Shown here piece by piece: positions 1-5,974 of a DNA stretch of 8,360 nt; the stretch's first letter is position 1, and every line of letters begins with the position of its first letter. The position numbers were made by a program, and so were the translations under genes. This DNA comes from JAYUHK01 sp043767025. Its GTDB lineage: Bacteria; Bacteroidota; Bacteroidia; Chitinophagales; Saprospiraceae. Location: assembly GCA_043767025.1 (NCBI GenBank), contig JAYUHK010000098.1, forward strand, positions 1 through 8,360, given 5' to 3'. Under the pieces are notes generated by a model that saw nothing but the letters and a program-made list of their open reading frames with translations, did no database searches and had not been told where the DNA came from.

Positions 1-4
1 AATA

Positions 5-105
5 GTTATAAGTTTTTAGTTTTTAATTTTGAGTCATCATAAACTATTGAAAATCAACGAATTATGTCGAATATTAAATGTCATCTATTTAAGTGTAAGT
101 ACTTA
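5..105. repeat. 101-bp direct repeat, copy A
   Basis: It matches 3084-3184 at 97 of 101 positions in the same orientation, without gaps; differences fall at 31, 58, 74 and 100. Similarity stops abruptly at 106. It lies 43 bp beyond the stop of the metalloprotease gene. It is very A+T-rich and contains no convincing gene. Confidence 0.95.
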
Positions 106-148
106 CTAAAATTAAATTTTGCGCTTGCGCTCAAAGCCCAACATATTT

Positions 149-1426
149 TTATCTTGTTACAAATACTTTTTTGACGGCACTTTTATTTTGTCCACTTATT
201 TTTATAAAATAAGCACCCGAAGTTAAATCGTTGCAATCAACTAACGTATTGGAACCATTAATATTGAGTTCTTTCACAGTTTGACCCAACATATTTACAA
301 CAGTTGCAACGTAATTTTCATTGTTTTTTGCAGAAATATCAATCCTAAACACGCCGTTGCTGGGATTTGGCGAAATCGAAATCGCATTTGAAAGCTCCAC
401 GTCATTAATGCCAGTTGATGGCTGGCAACCGTTGGAGGACAAAATCGCTGCGCGCGGACCATTCAATGCAGCACTCATTCTGAGCGATTGACCTTTGGTA
501 AACATATTCATACAAGTATCGTCCACGTAGTCCATATAGTTCATATACATTTCTCCGTTCGCACCCGAACCGCAAGAACTATTTGGACGGTGTGGAAACG
601 TAGGACAGTTAAAATTTCTACCCACTGCAATCTCCGTATCCGCAACAAAATCATTGCCGCAAATCGTATCGCCCCATATATGCCGAAGGTTCAGCCAGTG
701 TCCGATTTCGTGCGTCGCAGTTCTGCCGCCATTGTTGTCACTGAAGTTCCCAGCTCCTGCCGTCCCTACCGTACCAAACGCTTCGTAGCGTATAAACACT
801 CCGTCGAGTTCTGGTGAGGCAGCTAAATCTTCGGGAAATGTCGCAAAACCCAATGTTTCTGCACCAAGATTTACTACATATATGTTAAGATATTTGGTTG
901 GGTCCCAGTTGTCTTTTCCGCCCCTTGCGGTTGACCTTATGTCCTCCCGAATATTTGAATTCCAAGAAGCAATAGTAGTTTGAGTTCTGGTAATGCCTGT
1001 GGTAGCGTTGCCGAGCGGATCTCTTTTTGCCAAGCAAAACTCAATTTTGGTGTCTGCGCAAAAGTTGTAAAATGGGTGCGTAGAAAGCAACGTATCTGCG
1101 TTTAGAAAACGAAAGTCACGGTTCATCACATTTAATTGAGATTGAATCTGGCTGTCCGAAACGTTTTCTATCGCGGCGTTCCAAATAACGTGAAATACCA
1201 CAGGGATAATCACGGTAGATTGTCGGCTGCCATTCTTTGGCTTACTGTTGTTAGCAATCCACTCGCTGACTTGCTGTTCGCTCGCCAACATTCGGCTTTT
1301 GAGCGTTGGGTCGGCTGCGTATCTTTCTTCAAGATTATCCATTGTAGCACATTTATTGCTTTGTGCCGAAACCTTGAGCGATAGCGATAACATAATTACT
1401 GCTACTGAAAATAAAAACTGCTTCAT
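149..1426 (-). CDS. Secreted M43-family zinc metalloprotease with T9SS C-terminal sorting domain
   Basis: 425 residues. Residues 1-21 look like a Sec signal peptide (MKQF, hydrophobic core, then SAQ). The catalytic domain covers about 70-335. It has the extended zinc motif HEIGHWLNLRHIWGD, with H239, H243 and H249 as expected zinc ligands and E240 as the catalytic base. A Met-turn NYMDY follows at 296-300. This HExxHxxxxxHxxGD signature and spacing are typical of MEROPS M43 (pappalysin/cytophagalysin) metzincins. Cysteines at 256, 274, 285 and 305 are possible disulphide partners. Residues about 349-425 form a type A T9SS sorting domain, starting at SPNPSNG and ending in a basic VFVTR tail. 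The protein is therefore inferred to cross the outer membrane through T9SS and be cell-surface or extracellular. The length suits a small single-domain member. A promoter-like sequence lies 70-100 nt upstream. The substrate cannot be deduced; family members cut peptides and proteins. The call is secure at family level. Confidence 0.93.
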   Translation of the reverse strand: MKQFLFSVAVIMLSLSLKVSAQSNKCATMDNLEERYAADPTLKSRMLASEQQVSEWIANNSKPKNGSRQSTVIIPVVFHVIWNAAIENVSDSQIQSQLNVMNRDFRFLNADTLLSTHPFYNFCADTKIEFCLAKRDPLGNATTGITRTQTTIASWNSNIREDIRSTARGGKDNWDPTKYLNIYVVNLGAETLGFATFPEDLAASPELDGVFIRYEAFGTVGTAGAGNFSDNNGGRTATHEIGHWLNLRHIWGDTICGNDFVADTEIAVGRNFNCPTFPHRPNSSCGSGANGEMYMNYMDYVDDTCMNMFTKGQSLRMSAALNGPRAAILSSNGCQPSTGINDVELSNAISISPNPSNGVFRIDISAKNNENYVATVVNMLGQTVKELNINGSNTLVDCNDLTSGAYFIKISGQNKSAVKKVFVTR

Positions 1427-1452
1427 TTTAGTTATTTTTTGGTAAAAATTTA

Positions 1453-1471
1453 AGTCGCGTTGGTTGCGACT
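1453..1471 (-). other. Short inverted repeat in the predicted leader of the metalloprotease gene
   Basis: AGTCGC (1453-1458) and GCGACT (1466-1471) can form a 6-bp stem with a 7-nt loop, between the predicted promoter and the start codon. It might affect translation or be a protein-binding site. It is short enough that chance is possible. Confidence 0.35.
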
Positions 1472-1496
1472 CTTGTTGTTTTGAAATAATTTGGCG

Positions 1497-1528
1497 CAAA
1501 TTTCTACTGTTTTTTTGAAAAAAACAAA
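1497..1528 (-). promoter_or_regulatory. Predicted Bacteroidota-type promoter of the M43 metalloprotease gene
   Basis: On the minus strand TTTG (plus 1525-1528) is followed, 20 nt after its TTG, by GAAATTTG (plus 1497-1504) and then CGCC. This differs from the Bacteroidota -7 consensus TAnnTTTG only at its first base. The element ends 70 nt before the ATG. The same layout and the same TTTGCGCC occur ahead of nrnA, which strengthens the call. Confidence 0.6.
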
Positions 1529-1544
1529 TATTTGACGGAAAAAA

Positions 1545-2084
1545 TTATTTTTTTGCCAAATTATCTATCACCGACTGGATATGCGCCGTATGGTGCTTGC
1601 CGTGCCACGCGTACAGCCCGAGCGCGAATTCGAGTGTTAGGGCTTGGGGATATTCGGGGTGAAAATAAGTGCGCTGCCAGTCGGAAGCGATCATACTTTT
1701 GAGTAAAATCGTCCATCGAATATGCAGTGCGTCGAGAAGTTGCAACGAAATTTCGAGGGGCGTTGGGCTGCTTGCATCAGGGGTTTTCGCCCAATCCGCT
1801 TCCTGATACGGGCGAATGACAGGGTTGGTTTCGGTCATCACCAATTTGAAACGCACGAAACTGTTAATATGGCTGTCCGCAAGATGATGCACGACTTGGC
1901 GGCTCGTCCAACCGTCGGGACGGTACGGAATATCGGATTGTGCTTCGCTTAATTGCGCCGTCAGAGTGCGCAATTTTTTGGGCAATTCTTCGATGTCCGC
2001 TATCCATTGCTGGATAATTTCGGGCGAAGTCTGCGAAGGACGAACATATTTTCCGATAGGATATGAAAGTGATTCAGCTTGCAT
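1545..2084 (-). CDS. DinB/YfiT-family putative metal-dependent (bacillithiol) transferase
   Basis: 179 residues, with no signal peptide, so probably cytoplasmic. It resembles Bacillus YfiT/BstA-type proteins along its whole length: YPIGKY near the N-terminus (8-13), YRPDGWTSRQVVHHLADSH (54-72), NPVIRPY (87-93) and a C-terminal YAWHGKHHTAHI (158-169). The likely metal ligands of the DinB four-helix bundle are H67, H161 and H165, by analogy with the three histidines of YfiT. Known relatives are annotated as putative metal hydrolases or bacillithiol S-transferases; which thiol this host uses is not visible here. Length matches the family (about 175-180). It stands alone between the T9SS genes, with a terminator and a hairpin upstream, so it is probably transcribed separately from the gene before it. 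The family is clear but the exact reaction is inferred. Confidence 0.85.
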   Translation of the reverse strand: MQAESLSYPIGKYVRPSQTSPEIIQQWIADIEELPKKLRTLTAQLSEAQSDIPYRPDGWTSRQVVHHLADSHINSFVRFKLVMTETNPVIRPYQEADWAKTPDASSPTPLEISLQLLDALHIRWTILLKSMIASDWQRTYFHPEYPQALTLEFALGLYAWHGKHHTAHIQSVIDNLAKK

Positions 2085-2132
2085 AAAGTTGGTGTTATGA
2101 AATTTTTAGTTAAAAAATTTTTTTTTGATTAC

Positions 2133-2165
2133 AAGTTACCGACACTTTAAAGATGTCGGTAACTT
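2133..2165. other. 12-bp perfect inverted repeat upstream of the YfiT-like gene
   Basis: AAGTTACCGACA (2133-2144) and its exact complement TGTCGGTAACTT (2154-2165) flank a 9-nt loop that itself contains the palindrome CTTTAAAG. The hairpin lies 48 nt before the YfiT-like start. On the minus strand no T-run follows; a short T-run follows on the plus strand, where no gene reads into it. It may be a dispersed intergenic hairpin, an operator or a leader structure. Confidence 0.65.
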
Positions 2166-2192
2166 CGGCTTTTTAGTGAGCGTAGAAATAAC

Positions 2193-2234
2193 AAAAAAAA
2201 AGATTCAGCCGCTCGGCGGCTGAATCTTTTTTTT
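2193..2234. terminator. Strong bidirectional intrinsic terminator after the small T9SS-exported protein gene
   Basis: An 11-bp perfect stem, GATTCAGCCGC (2202-2212) with GCGGCTGAATC (2216-2226), closes a 3-nt loop. It is flanked by nine A (2193-2201) and eight T (2227-2234), so it can work on both strands. It starts 17 nt after the stop at 2252. It should separate that gene from the YfiT-like gene. Confidence 0.93.
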
Positions 2235-2251
2235 GCCCAATTTTGTGGTTC

Positions 2252-3034
2252 TTATCGTGTGCTGACCGCCATTTTTCCTGAAACGATTGCTCCGTTTTGT
2301 TCAAAAGAATAAACGTAAAATCCAGAAGACAAGTCGCTGCCGTCGTAGGTAAATGTATTTTCGCCGCTGTCCAAGTGTATTTTAGATTGGTACATTGTTT
2401 GCCCTGTCACAGTAGATACTTTAAAAGTAAAATCTCCGCCAAGTGGCGTATTTACTGCTATTTGGGTTGTTCCGTTGAACGGATTGGGCTGATTGCTTGC
2501 CCTAAAATTAGGCAAATTGACATCGGAAGTTGCTGTTACGCAGCCCGCGTTGCCTTGCGGGAGCAAAGTCAAGGTGTATTCGCCGGGGAATAATTGACCG
2601 GGGAATGTTTCGTTGAGTATGCCGAGTGCAGTAGAAATTTCGGCGCGAATCACCAACTTGAAATCTTTCGGAGCAGCATTGCTATTGCTCGGAGAGCCAA
2701 AAATCTTCAAACAACCCGCCGTGTTTTTGTTGAACTGGCAGCTTGGGGGATTGCACTGATAGCTCAAGCCCGCCGGTAGAGAATCAATCGCGCCCACAGT
2801 ATTCATTTTTACATAATTCAGACCAATCGTAAAGCCTTGATACACAAACTGGTCGGGAACGCTGAGGGAAAAAACGAACTCGTAAGGTGTATTTTTACAC
2901 GCTTTTTTGTTGATGCCGATGGCGGGCGTTGGATATACAAAAGTAGAATCCGCCAAAGGATTGGGAGTGCATTGGGCAGCGATTTCGGAAGAAATGACTG
3001 CAGAGCAAAAAAGAAAAAGTAAGATTTTTTTCAT
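2252..3034 (-). CDS. Small secreted protein with T9SS C-terminal sorting domain, function unknown
   Basis: 260 residues. Residues 1-20 are a clear signal peptide (MKKILLFLF, then EIAA before QC). The middle part (about 21-175) is rich in Pro, Asn and Cys. Cysteines lie at 22, 46, 94, 99, 108 and 165. It contains the stretch SLPAGLSYQCNPPSCQF (85-101), a pattern I associate with beta-rich surface proteins of Bacteroidota and probably disulphide-stabilised. Residues about 178-260 are a type A T9SS sorting domain: QPNPFNGTTQI, a TGQT turn, DLSSGFYVYSF and a basic STR end. No catalytic motif is seen, so binding, adhesion or a structural role at the cell surface is possible but unproven. A strong hairpin terminator starts 17 nt after the stop. 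Upstream lies one copy of the 101-bp direct repeat. The export call is strong; the role is unknown. Confidence 0.88.
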   Translation of the reverse strand: MKKILLFLFCSAVISSEIAAQCTPNPLADSTFVYPTPAIGINKKACKNTPYEFVFSLSVPDQFVYQGFTIGLNYVKMNTVGAIDSLPAGLSYQCNPPSCQFNKNTAGCLKIFGSPSNSNAAPKDFKLVIRAEISTALGILNETFPGQLFPGEYTLTLLPQGNAGCVTATSDVNLPNFRASNQPNPFNGTTQIAVNTPLGGDFTFKVSTVTGQTMYQSKIHLDSGENTFTYDGSDLSSGFYVYSFEQNGAIVSGKMAVSTR

Positions 3035-3067
3035 GACTACAAAAGATATTTGAATGAGTGAAATTGA

Positions 3068-3091
3068 TTATAAGTAGTTATAAGTTATAAG
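3068..3091. repeat. Three TTATAAG heptamers at the left edge of repeat copy B
   Basis: TTATAAG occurs at 3068-3074, 3078-3084 and 3085-3091; copy A has only one related GTTATAAG. The heptamers could reflect slippage or repeated insertion at the repeat boundary. No function is assigned. Confidence 0.7.
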
Positions 3092-3184
3092 TTTTTAGTT
3101 TTTAATTTTAAGTCATCATAAACTATTGAAAATCAAAGAATTATGTCGAATACTAAATGTCATCTATTTAAGTGTAAGAACTTA
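3084..3184. repeat. 101-bp direct repeat, copy B
   Basis: This is the second copy of the repeat at 5-105 (97/101 identical). It sits in the intergenic region of about 308 bp between ndk and the small T9SS-exported protein gene. Together the copies flank a 2,978-bp segment carrying the metalloprotease, the YfiT-like gene and the small exported protein. The left edge merges with short TTATAAG repeats. The rest of the intergenic region holds an A/T-rich hairpin near ndk. Confidence 0.95.
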
Positions 3185-3272
3185 TTTATTGGAAGCGCGC
3201 CTAAAAACAAACGCAAGTTAGTGTTTTCTAATAATATAACGAAATAAAAAAAAATTTGTCACAAAAAAGCAT

Positions 3273-3321
3273 AAAAAAAGTGAAAAAAATAATCCGTTGG
3301 AATACTTTTTTCACTTTTTTT
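3273..3321 (-). terminator. A/T-rich hairpin, probable terminator of the nrnA-FKBP-ndk operon
   Basis: A 16-bp perfect inverted repeat (A7-GTG-A6 at 3273-3288, T6-CAC-T7 at 3306-3321) encloses a 17-nt loop. It starts 21 nt beyond the ndk stop. The stem has only three G-C pairs, but it is long and is followed on the minus strand by further T-runs, so termination is plausible rather than certain. Confidence 0.6.
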
Positions 3322-3342
3322 GTATCGAATTGCGCGAGCAAT

Positions 3343-3768
3343 TTACTTGAACATCTCTGTCCCAGAAAAATGGAAAGCAGCTTCGATGAGTGCATTTTCG
3401 TCCGAATCGGAGCCGTGAACGGCGTTTTCTCCGATGCTTTTGGCATACATTTTACGAATCGTACCTTCGGCAGCTTCGGCTGGATTGGTGGCTCCGATGA
3501 GCGTGCGGAAGTCATTGACTGCGTTCTCTTTTTCCAAAACGGCGGCTACGATGGCACCCGAAGACATGAACTCGACCAACTCTCCGTAAAACGGGCGGTG
3601 GCTGTGGACGGCATAAAATTCGCCCGCTTTCTCGGTAGAAAGTTTCGCGAACTTCATGGCTACGATGCGGAAACCCGCTTCGTTTATCTTGGCTAAAATA
3701 CCGCCGATGTGACCCGCTTTTACGCCGTCGGGCTTAATCATTGTGAAGGTAATGTTACCTGCTGACAT
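3343..3768 (-). CDS. ndk: Nucleoside diphosphate kinase
   Basis: 141 residues, full length for a bacterial NDK. The enzyme moves the gamma phosphate from ATP to other (d)NDPs by a ping-pong mechanism through a phosphohistidine, supplying NTPs and dNTPs in the cytoplasm. The expected active-site residues are all present: K12 (TMIKPDGV), Y52, R88 (FRTLIG), T94, R105, N115 and the phosphorylated H118 in the NAVHGSDS signature. This start fits the family N-terminus (ITFTMIKPDG) with only a few residues before it. It lies 32 nt after the FKBP lipoprotein gene and reads the same way, so it is probably the last gene of an nrnA-FKBP-ndk operon. An A/T-rich hairpin starts about 21 nt downstream. Confidence 0.97.
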   Translation of the reverse strand: MSAGNITFTMIKPDGVKAGHIGGILAKINEAGFRIVAMKFAKLSTEKAGEFYAVHSHRPFYGELVEFMSSGAIVAAVLEKENAVNDFRTLIGATNPAEAAEGTIRKMYAKSIGENAVHGSDSDENALIEAAFHFSGTEMFK

Positions 3769-3800
3769 GGTTTTTTTATTTTTTATTGATTAAAAAAAGT

Positions 3801-4682
3801 CTATTTTGCTTTCAAAAGTTCTACATAAAACACAAGTTCTGCGTTGGCTGGAATGCCCGGAGGGCTGCCTGCTTCGCCATAGCCAAGCTCGGACGGAATG
3901 AAAAAGTAGGCTTTTGAGCCGACCTTGAGGAGTGCAAGTCCTTCGTCCCAGCCTTTGATGACGCTGCCGCGACCGACTGGAAAACTGATGGGTTCGCCAC
4001 GGCTGAAAGAAGAATCAAATTTTTTGCCATCGGTCAAAGCTCCGTAATAATCAACCGTAACAGTCTGACCAGCAGCAGGTTGTGCTTCTGTACCTTCCTC
4101 GACTATCATGTATTTGAGTCCAGATGCAGTGGTTTTTATTTTGGAATTTAACTTTTTAGCTTTGTATTCGGCTGCGGTTTCGGCGACCGTTTTTGCTATT
4201 TTTTCTTCTACACCTTTGCCTGACTCCATTTTTGCCATCATTTCTTTTTGCTTTTCTTCCATTTTCTGGGCGTAGTCGGCTTTATTGATGATTTTTACCA
4301 ACGTCATTTCGTAAGTGAGCATTTTGGCATCGGCAAGCTCGGCAGGCTTGTTTTTGAGCGTGTCAATCGGGTAAAAAATAGTCAAACTATCTCCTACCGA
4401 CATGAGTTTTAGACCTGCTACGACGGGCGAAATAGGCTGTCCCGCACGGCTCGAGTCAATCGGAATGCTGATGGGCGCGCCGTCTTGGTAAGTGGAGCGC
4501 AGTACTTTGTCGCCGTTTTTGAGGACGATGTTGAGTTCGCAAACGTCGCCAATTTGGGGCATTGCGCCGCCTTTTTTGACGTGGTGCGTGTAAGCGTAGC
4601 CGCCTTCGGCTAATTTTTTTCCGCCACAAGCGGTGAAAGTCAATACAGAAATTGCTGCGAGAGCAAGAATTAATAAACGCAT
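3801..4682 (-). CDS. Lipoprotein FKBP-type peptidyl-prolyl cis-trans isomerase with two FKBP-like domains
   Basis: 293 residues. A lipoprotein signal peptide ends in the lipobox FTAC, so C19 should be lipidated and the protein anchored in the inner or outer membrane facing the periplasm. Residues about 27-131 look like a degenerate FKBP domain: a GDVCELNIVLKNG strand, an S-P-V-V-A-G-L segment and GDSLTIFYP, but without the aromatic pocket. A charged Lys/Glu/Met-rich helical linker (about 134-185) follows. Residues 186-293 are a canonical FKBP domain with the pocket residues conserved: Y212, F222-D223, F234, V241-I242, W245, Y268 and F285. It should catalyse prolyl isomerisation and help fold exported proteins. 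In Flavobacterium the FKBP lipoprotein GldI is needed for gliding; orthology is not shown here, and this protein is longer. It lies between nrnA and ndk in one probable operon. Confidence 0.92.
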   Translation of the reverse strand: MRLLILALAAISVLTFTACGGKKLAEGGYAYTHHVKKGGAMPQIGDVCELNIVLKNGDKVLRSTYQDGAPISIPIDSSRAGQPISPVVAGLKLMSVGDSLTIFYPIDTLKNKPAELADAKMLTYEMTLVKIINKADYAQKMEEKQKEMMAKMESGKGVEEKIAKTVAETAAEYKAKKLNSKIKTTASGLKYMIVEEGTEAQPAAGQTVTVDYYGALTDGKKFDSSFSRGEPISFPVGRGSVIKGWDEGLALLKVGSKAYFFIPSELGYGEAGSPPGIPANAELVFYVELLKAK

Positions 4683-4748
4683 GATTTTTTTAGTTTAAAA
4701 GTTTATTTTTAGAGAATGAAATTTTTTTTTAGTTTGATTTTTTTCGGA

Positions 4749-5756
4749 TTAATTCAGAAGTTTTTCCTTGTAAAGTGGCAATATTTCGACGAATTTATCT
4801 ACTGCGCTCCGAAGACCTTTGTGCCAATAGCCGCCCGATGCGTTTTTGTGTCCGCCGCCGTTGAAGTATTGTCGGCAAATTTCTTGCACATCAAAATCGC
4901 CTTTCGAGCGGAGCGAAATTTTTACGATACTCGGCTGTTCGGTAATAAAAGCGGCTAATTTTAGGTTTTTGAGTGTGAGCAAGTAATTCACGATTCCCTC
5001 CGTTTCGCCGCGCTGTATCTGATAATATTCGTAATCTCGGAGCGTCAAAACGATAAGTCCAGCGTTGAACTCCTCGAAAATATCCATTCGGTTGTAGAGT
5101 GAATGCCCGAGCAGTCGGAGTTGTTTTTCGGAAAGACTGTTGTTTATTTTATTCTGAATTTCAACGTCGTTGATGCCCAACTCCAACAACTGCGCCACTA
5201 TTCGGAACGCTTTGGGCGAAGTGGCGTGGCGAAATGAACCCGTATCGGTGACAATACCCGCATAAATACACTCTGCGACTGGAATATTGATGCGTTTTTT
5301 GTCGCCCAACATTTCGATAAAATCAAAAATTAATTCGCAGGTCGAGCTTGCGCTGCTGTCACTGAACACAAAATCTGCGAAAGATTCTGGGTACAAGTGG
5401 TGGTCAATCATCGCCAGTTTGGTGCGTTCCAATGTGCGTATCACGTCGCCCATTTTGTCGATTCTATCCAAAGAATTGAAGTCCAGACAAAATATAATAT
5501 CTGATTTACGAAGTAATTGTTCCGAATATTCGGTCGAAAGGTCGTAAATATATATTTTATCACTGTCCGACATCCAACTAAAATTAAGCGGATATTCGGA
5601 CGGCAAAATGACATGAACCGTGTGTCCGTGTTGGACAAGGTAATGAAACAGTGCCAAAGACGAGCCAATAGCATCTCCATCGGGATTGCGATGCGACGTA
5701 ATTACGATGTCTTTGGGGATAGCCAGCAGTGTTTTGAGTTCCTTTAAATTTTCCAT
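4749..5756 (-). CDS. nrnA: DHH/DHHA1 phosphoesterase, NrnA-type (oligoribonuclease / pAp phosphatase family)
   Basis: 335 residues, cytoplasmic, no signal peptide. The N-terminal DHH domain (about 1-190) has the metal-binding motifs HRNPDGDAIGS (22-32, with H22, D26 and D28), D92 in LDFNS, the name-giving D118-H119-H120, and D171 in TDTGSF. The C-terminal DHHA1 domain has the substrate-binding NGGGHKNASGG (299-309). Length and motif order match NrnA-type enzymes. These remove nucleotides from very short RNA or DNA oligomers and, in several bacteria, dephosphorylate pAp; some relatives hydrolyse cyclic dinucleotide products. Which activity dominates cannot be told from sequence. It is the first gene of the operon with the FKBP lipoprotein (66 nt gap) and ndk, all linked to nucleotide turnover or envelope folding. 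A promoter-like element lies 28-58 nt upstream of the start. Confidence 0.93.
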   Translation of the reverse strand: MENLKELKTLLAIPKDIVITSHRNPDGDAIGSSLALFHYLVQHGHTVHVILPSEYPLNFSWMSDSDKIYIYDLSTEYSEQLLRKSDIIFCLDFNSLDRIDKMGDVIRTLERTKLAMIDHHLYPESFADFVFSDSSASSTCELIFDFIEMLGDKKRINIPVAECIYAGIVTDTGSFRHATSPKAFRIVAQLLELGINDVEIQNKINNSLSEKQLRLLGHSLYNRMDIFEEFNAGLIVLTLRDYEYYQIQRGETEGIVNYLLTLKNLKLAAFITEQPSIVKISLRSKGDFDVQEICRQYFNGGGHKNASGGYWHKGLRSAVDKFVEILPLYKEKLLN

Positions 5757-5783
5757 TTTTACAAAATCCCTTCAAATAAGGCG

Positions 5784-5814
5784 CAAAGGTCGTTTTTTTT
5801 ACTTACATAAACAA
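5784..5814 (-). promoter_or_regulatory. Predicted Bacteroidota-type promoter of the nrnA-FKBP-ndk operon
   Basis: On the minus strand TTG (plus 5812-5814) is followed after 20 nt by GACCTTTG (plus 5784-5791) and CGCC. Only the first base departs from the TAnnTTTG consensus. The element ends 27 nt before the nrnA start, implying a short leader of about 20 nt. Confidence 0.7.
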
Positions 5815-5856
5815 TAATTGTGTGGATATTTTTTAATTGAATTGTTTTTTAGGAAT

Positions 5857-5893
5857 AAAAAAAAGGAAATTTATCATTCCTGATAAATTTCCT
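5857..5893 (-). terminator. Intrinsic terminator of the three-gene envelope cluster
   Basis: A 13-bp perfect stem, AGGAAATTTATCA (5864-5876) with TGATAAATTTCCT (5881-5893), closes a TTCC loop. On the minus strand it is followed directly by a T-run (plus A-run 5857-5864). It lies about 80 nt after the stop of the barrel gene at 5975 and before the nrnA promoter. Confidence 0.88.
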
Positions 5894-5906
5894 ACAAAAT
5901 CAACTG

Positions 5907-5952
5907 TTAGGAATGAAAAAAAATAAGGTACTTATTTTGGGCGCATTCCTAA
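5907..5952 (-). terminator. Two-part hairpin upstream of the main terminator of the envelope cluster
   Basis: The outer stem TTAGGAATG (5907-5915) pairs with CATTCCTAA (5944-5952). Inside it AAAATAAG (5920-5927) pairs with CTTATTTT (5931-5938) around a GTA loop. It starts 22 nt after the barrel gene stop. It could be a first terminator or an mRNA 3'-end stabiliser. No gene fits in the 218-bp gap 5757-5974. Confidence 0.6.
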
Positions 5953-5974
5953 ATAATCAACAAAAAAAATAGCT

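Noticed and set aside
118..135. Small GCGC-TT-GCGC inverted repeat after the metalloprotease gene as its terminator
   Set aside because: The usable stem is only about three G-C pairs around a tight loop and no clean T-run follows on the minus strand.
64..174. Tiny plus-strand frames starting inside both repeats (64-174 and 3143-3247), sharing the start MSN(I/T)KCHLFKCK
   Set aside because: The shared residues simply follow from the DNA repeat. The frames diverge immediately after its end, one runs into the metalloprotease gene, and no supporting signal is seen. They are noted only in case the repeat proves to be a remnant of a coding element.
3035..3060. TATCTTTTG just upstream of the small exported protein gene as a -7 promoter element
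   Set aside because: Spacing is one base too long for TAnnTTTG, it lies only a few bases from the ATG, and no convincing upstream TTG partner is at the right distance.
3228..3515. Minus-strand frame of 95 codons overlapping the 3' half of ndk and the region beyond
   Set aside because: It runs through the coding sequence of ndk in another frame and then through the A/T-rich hairpin region; its C-terminus is low-complexity Phe-rich and no family is recognisable.
3256..3696. Plus-strand frame of 146 codons antisense to ndk
   Set aside because: It is an antisense shadow of a gene with all NDK catalytic residues, and begins inside the A/T-rich hairpin.
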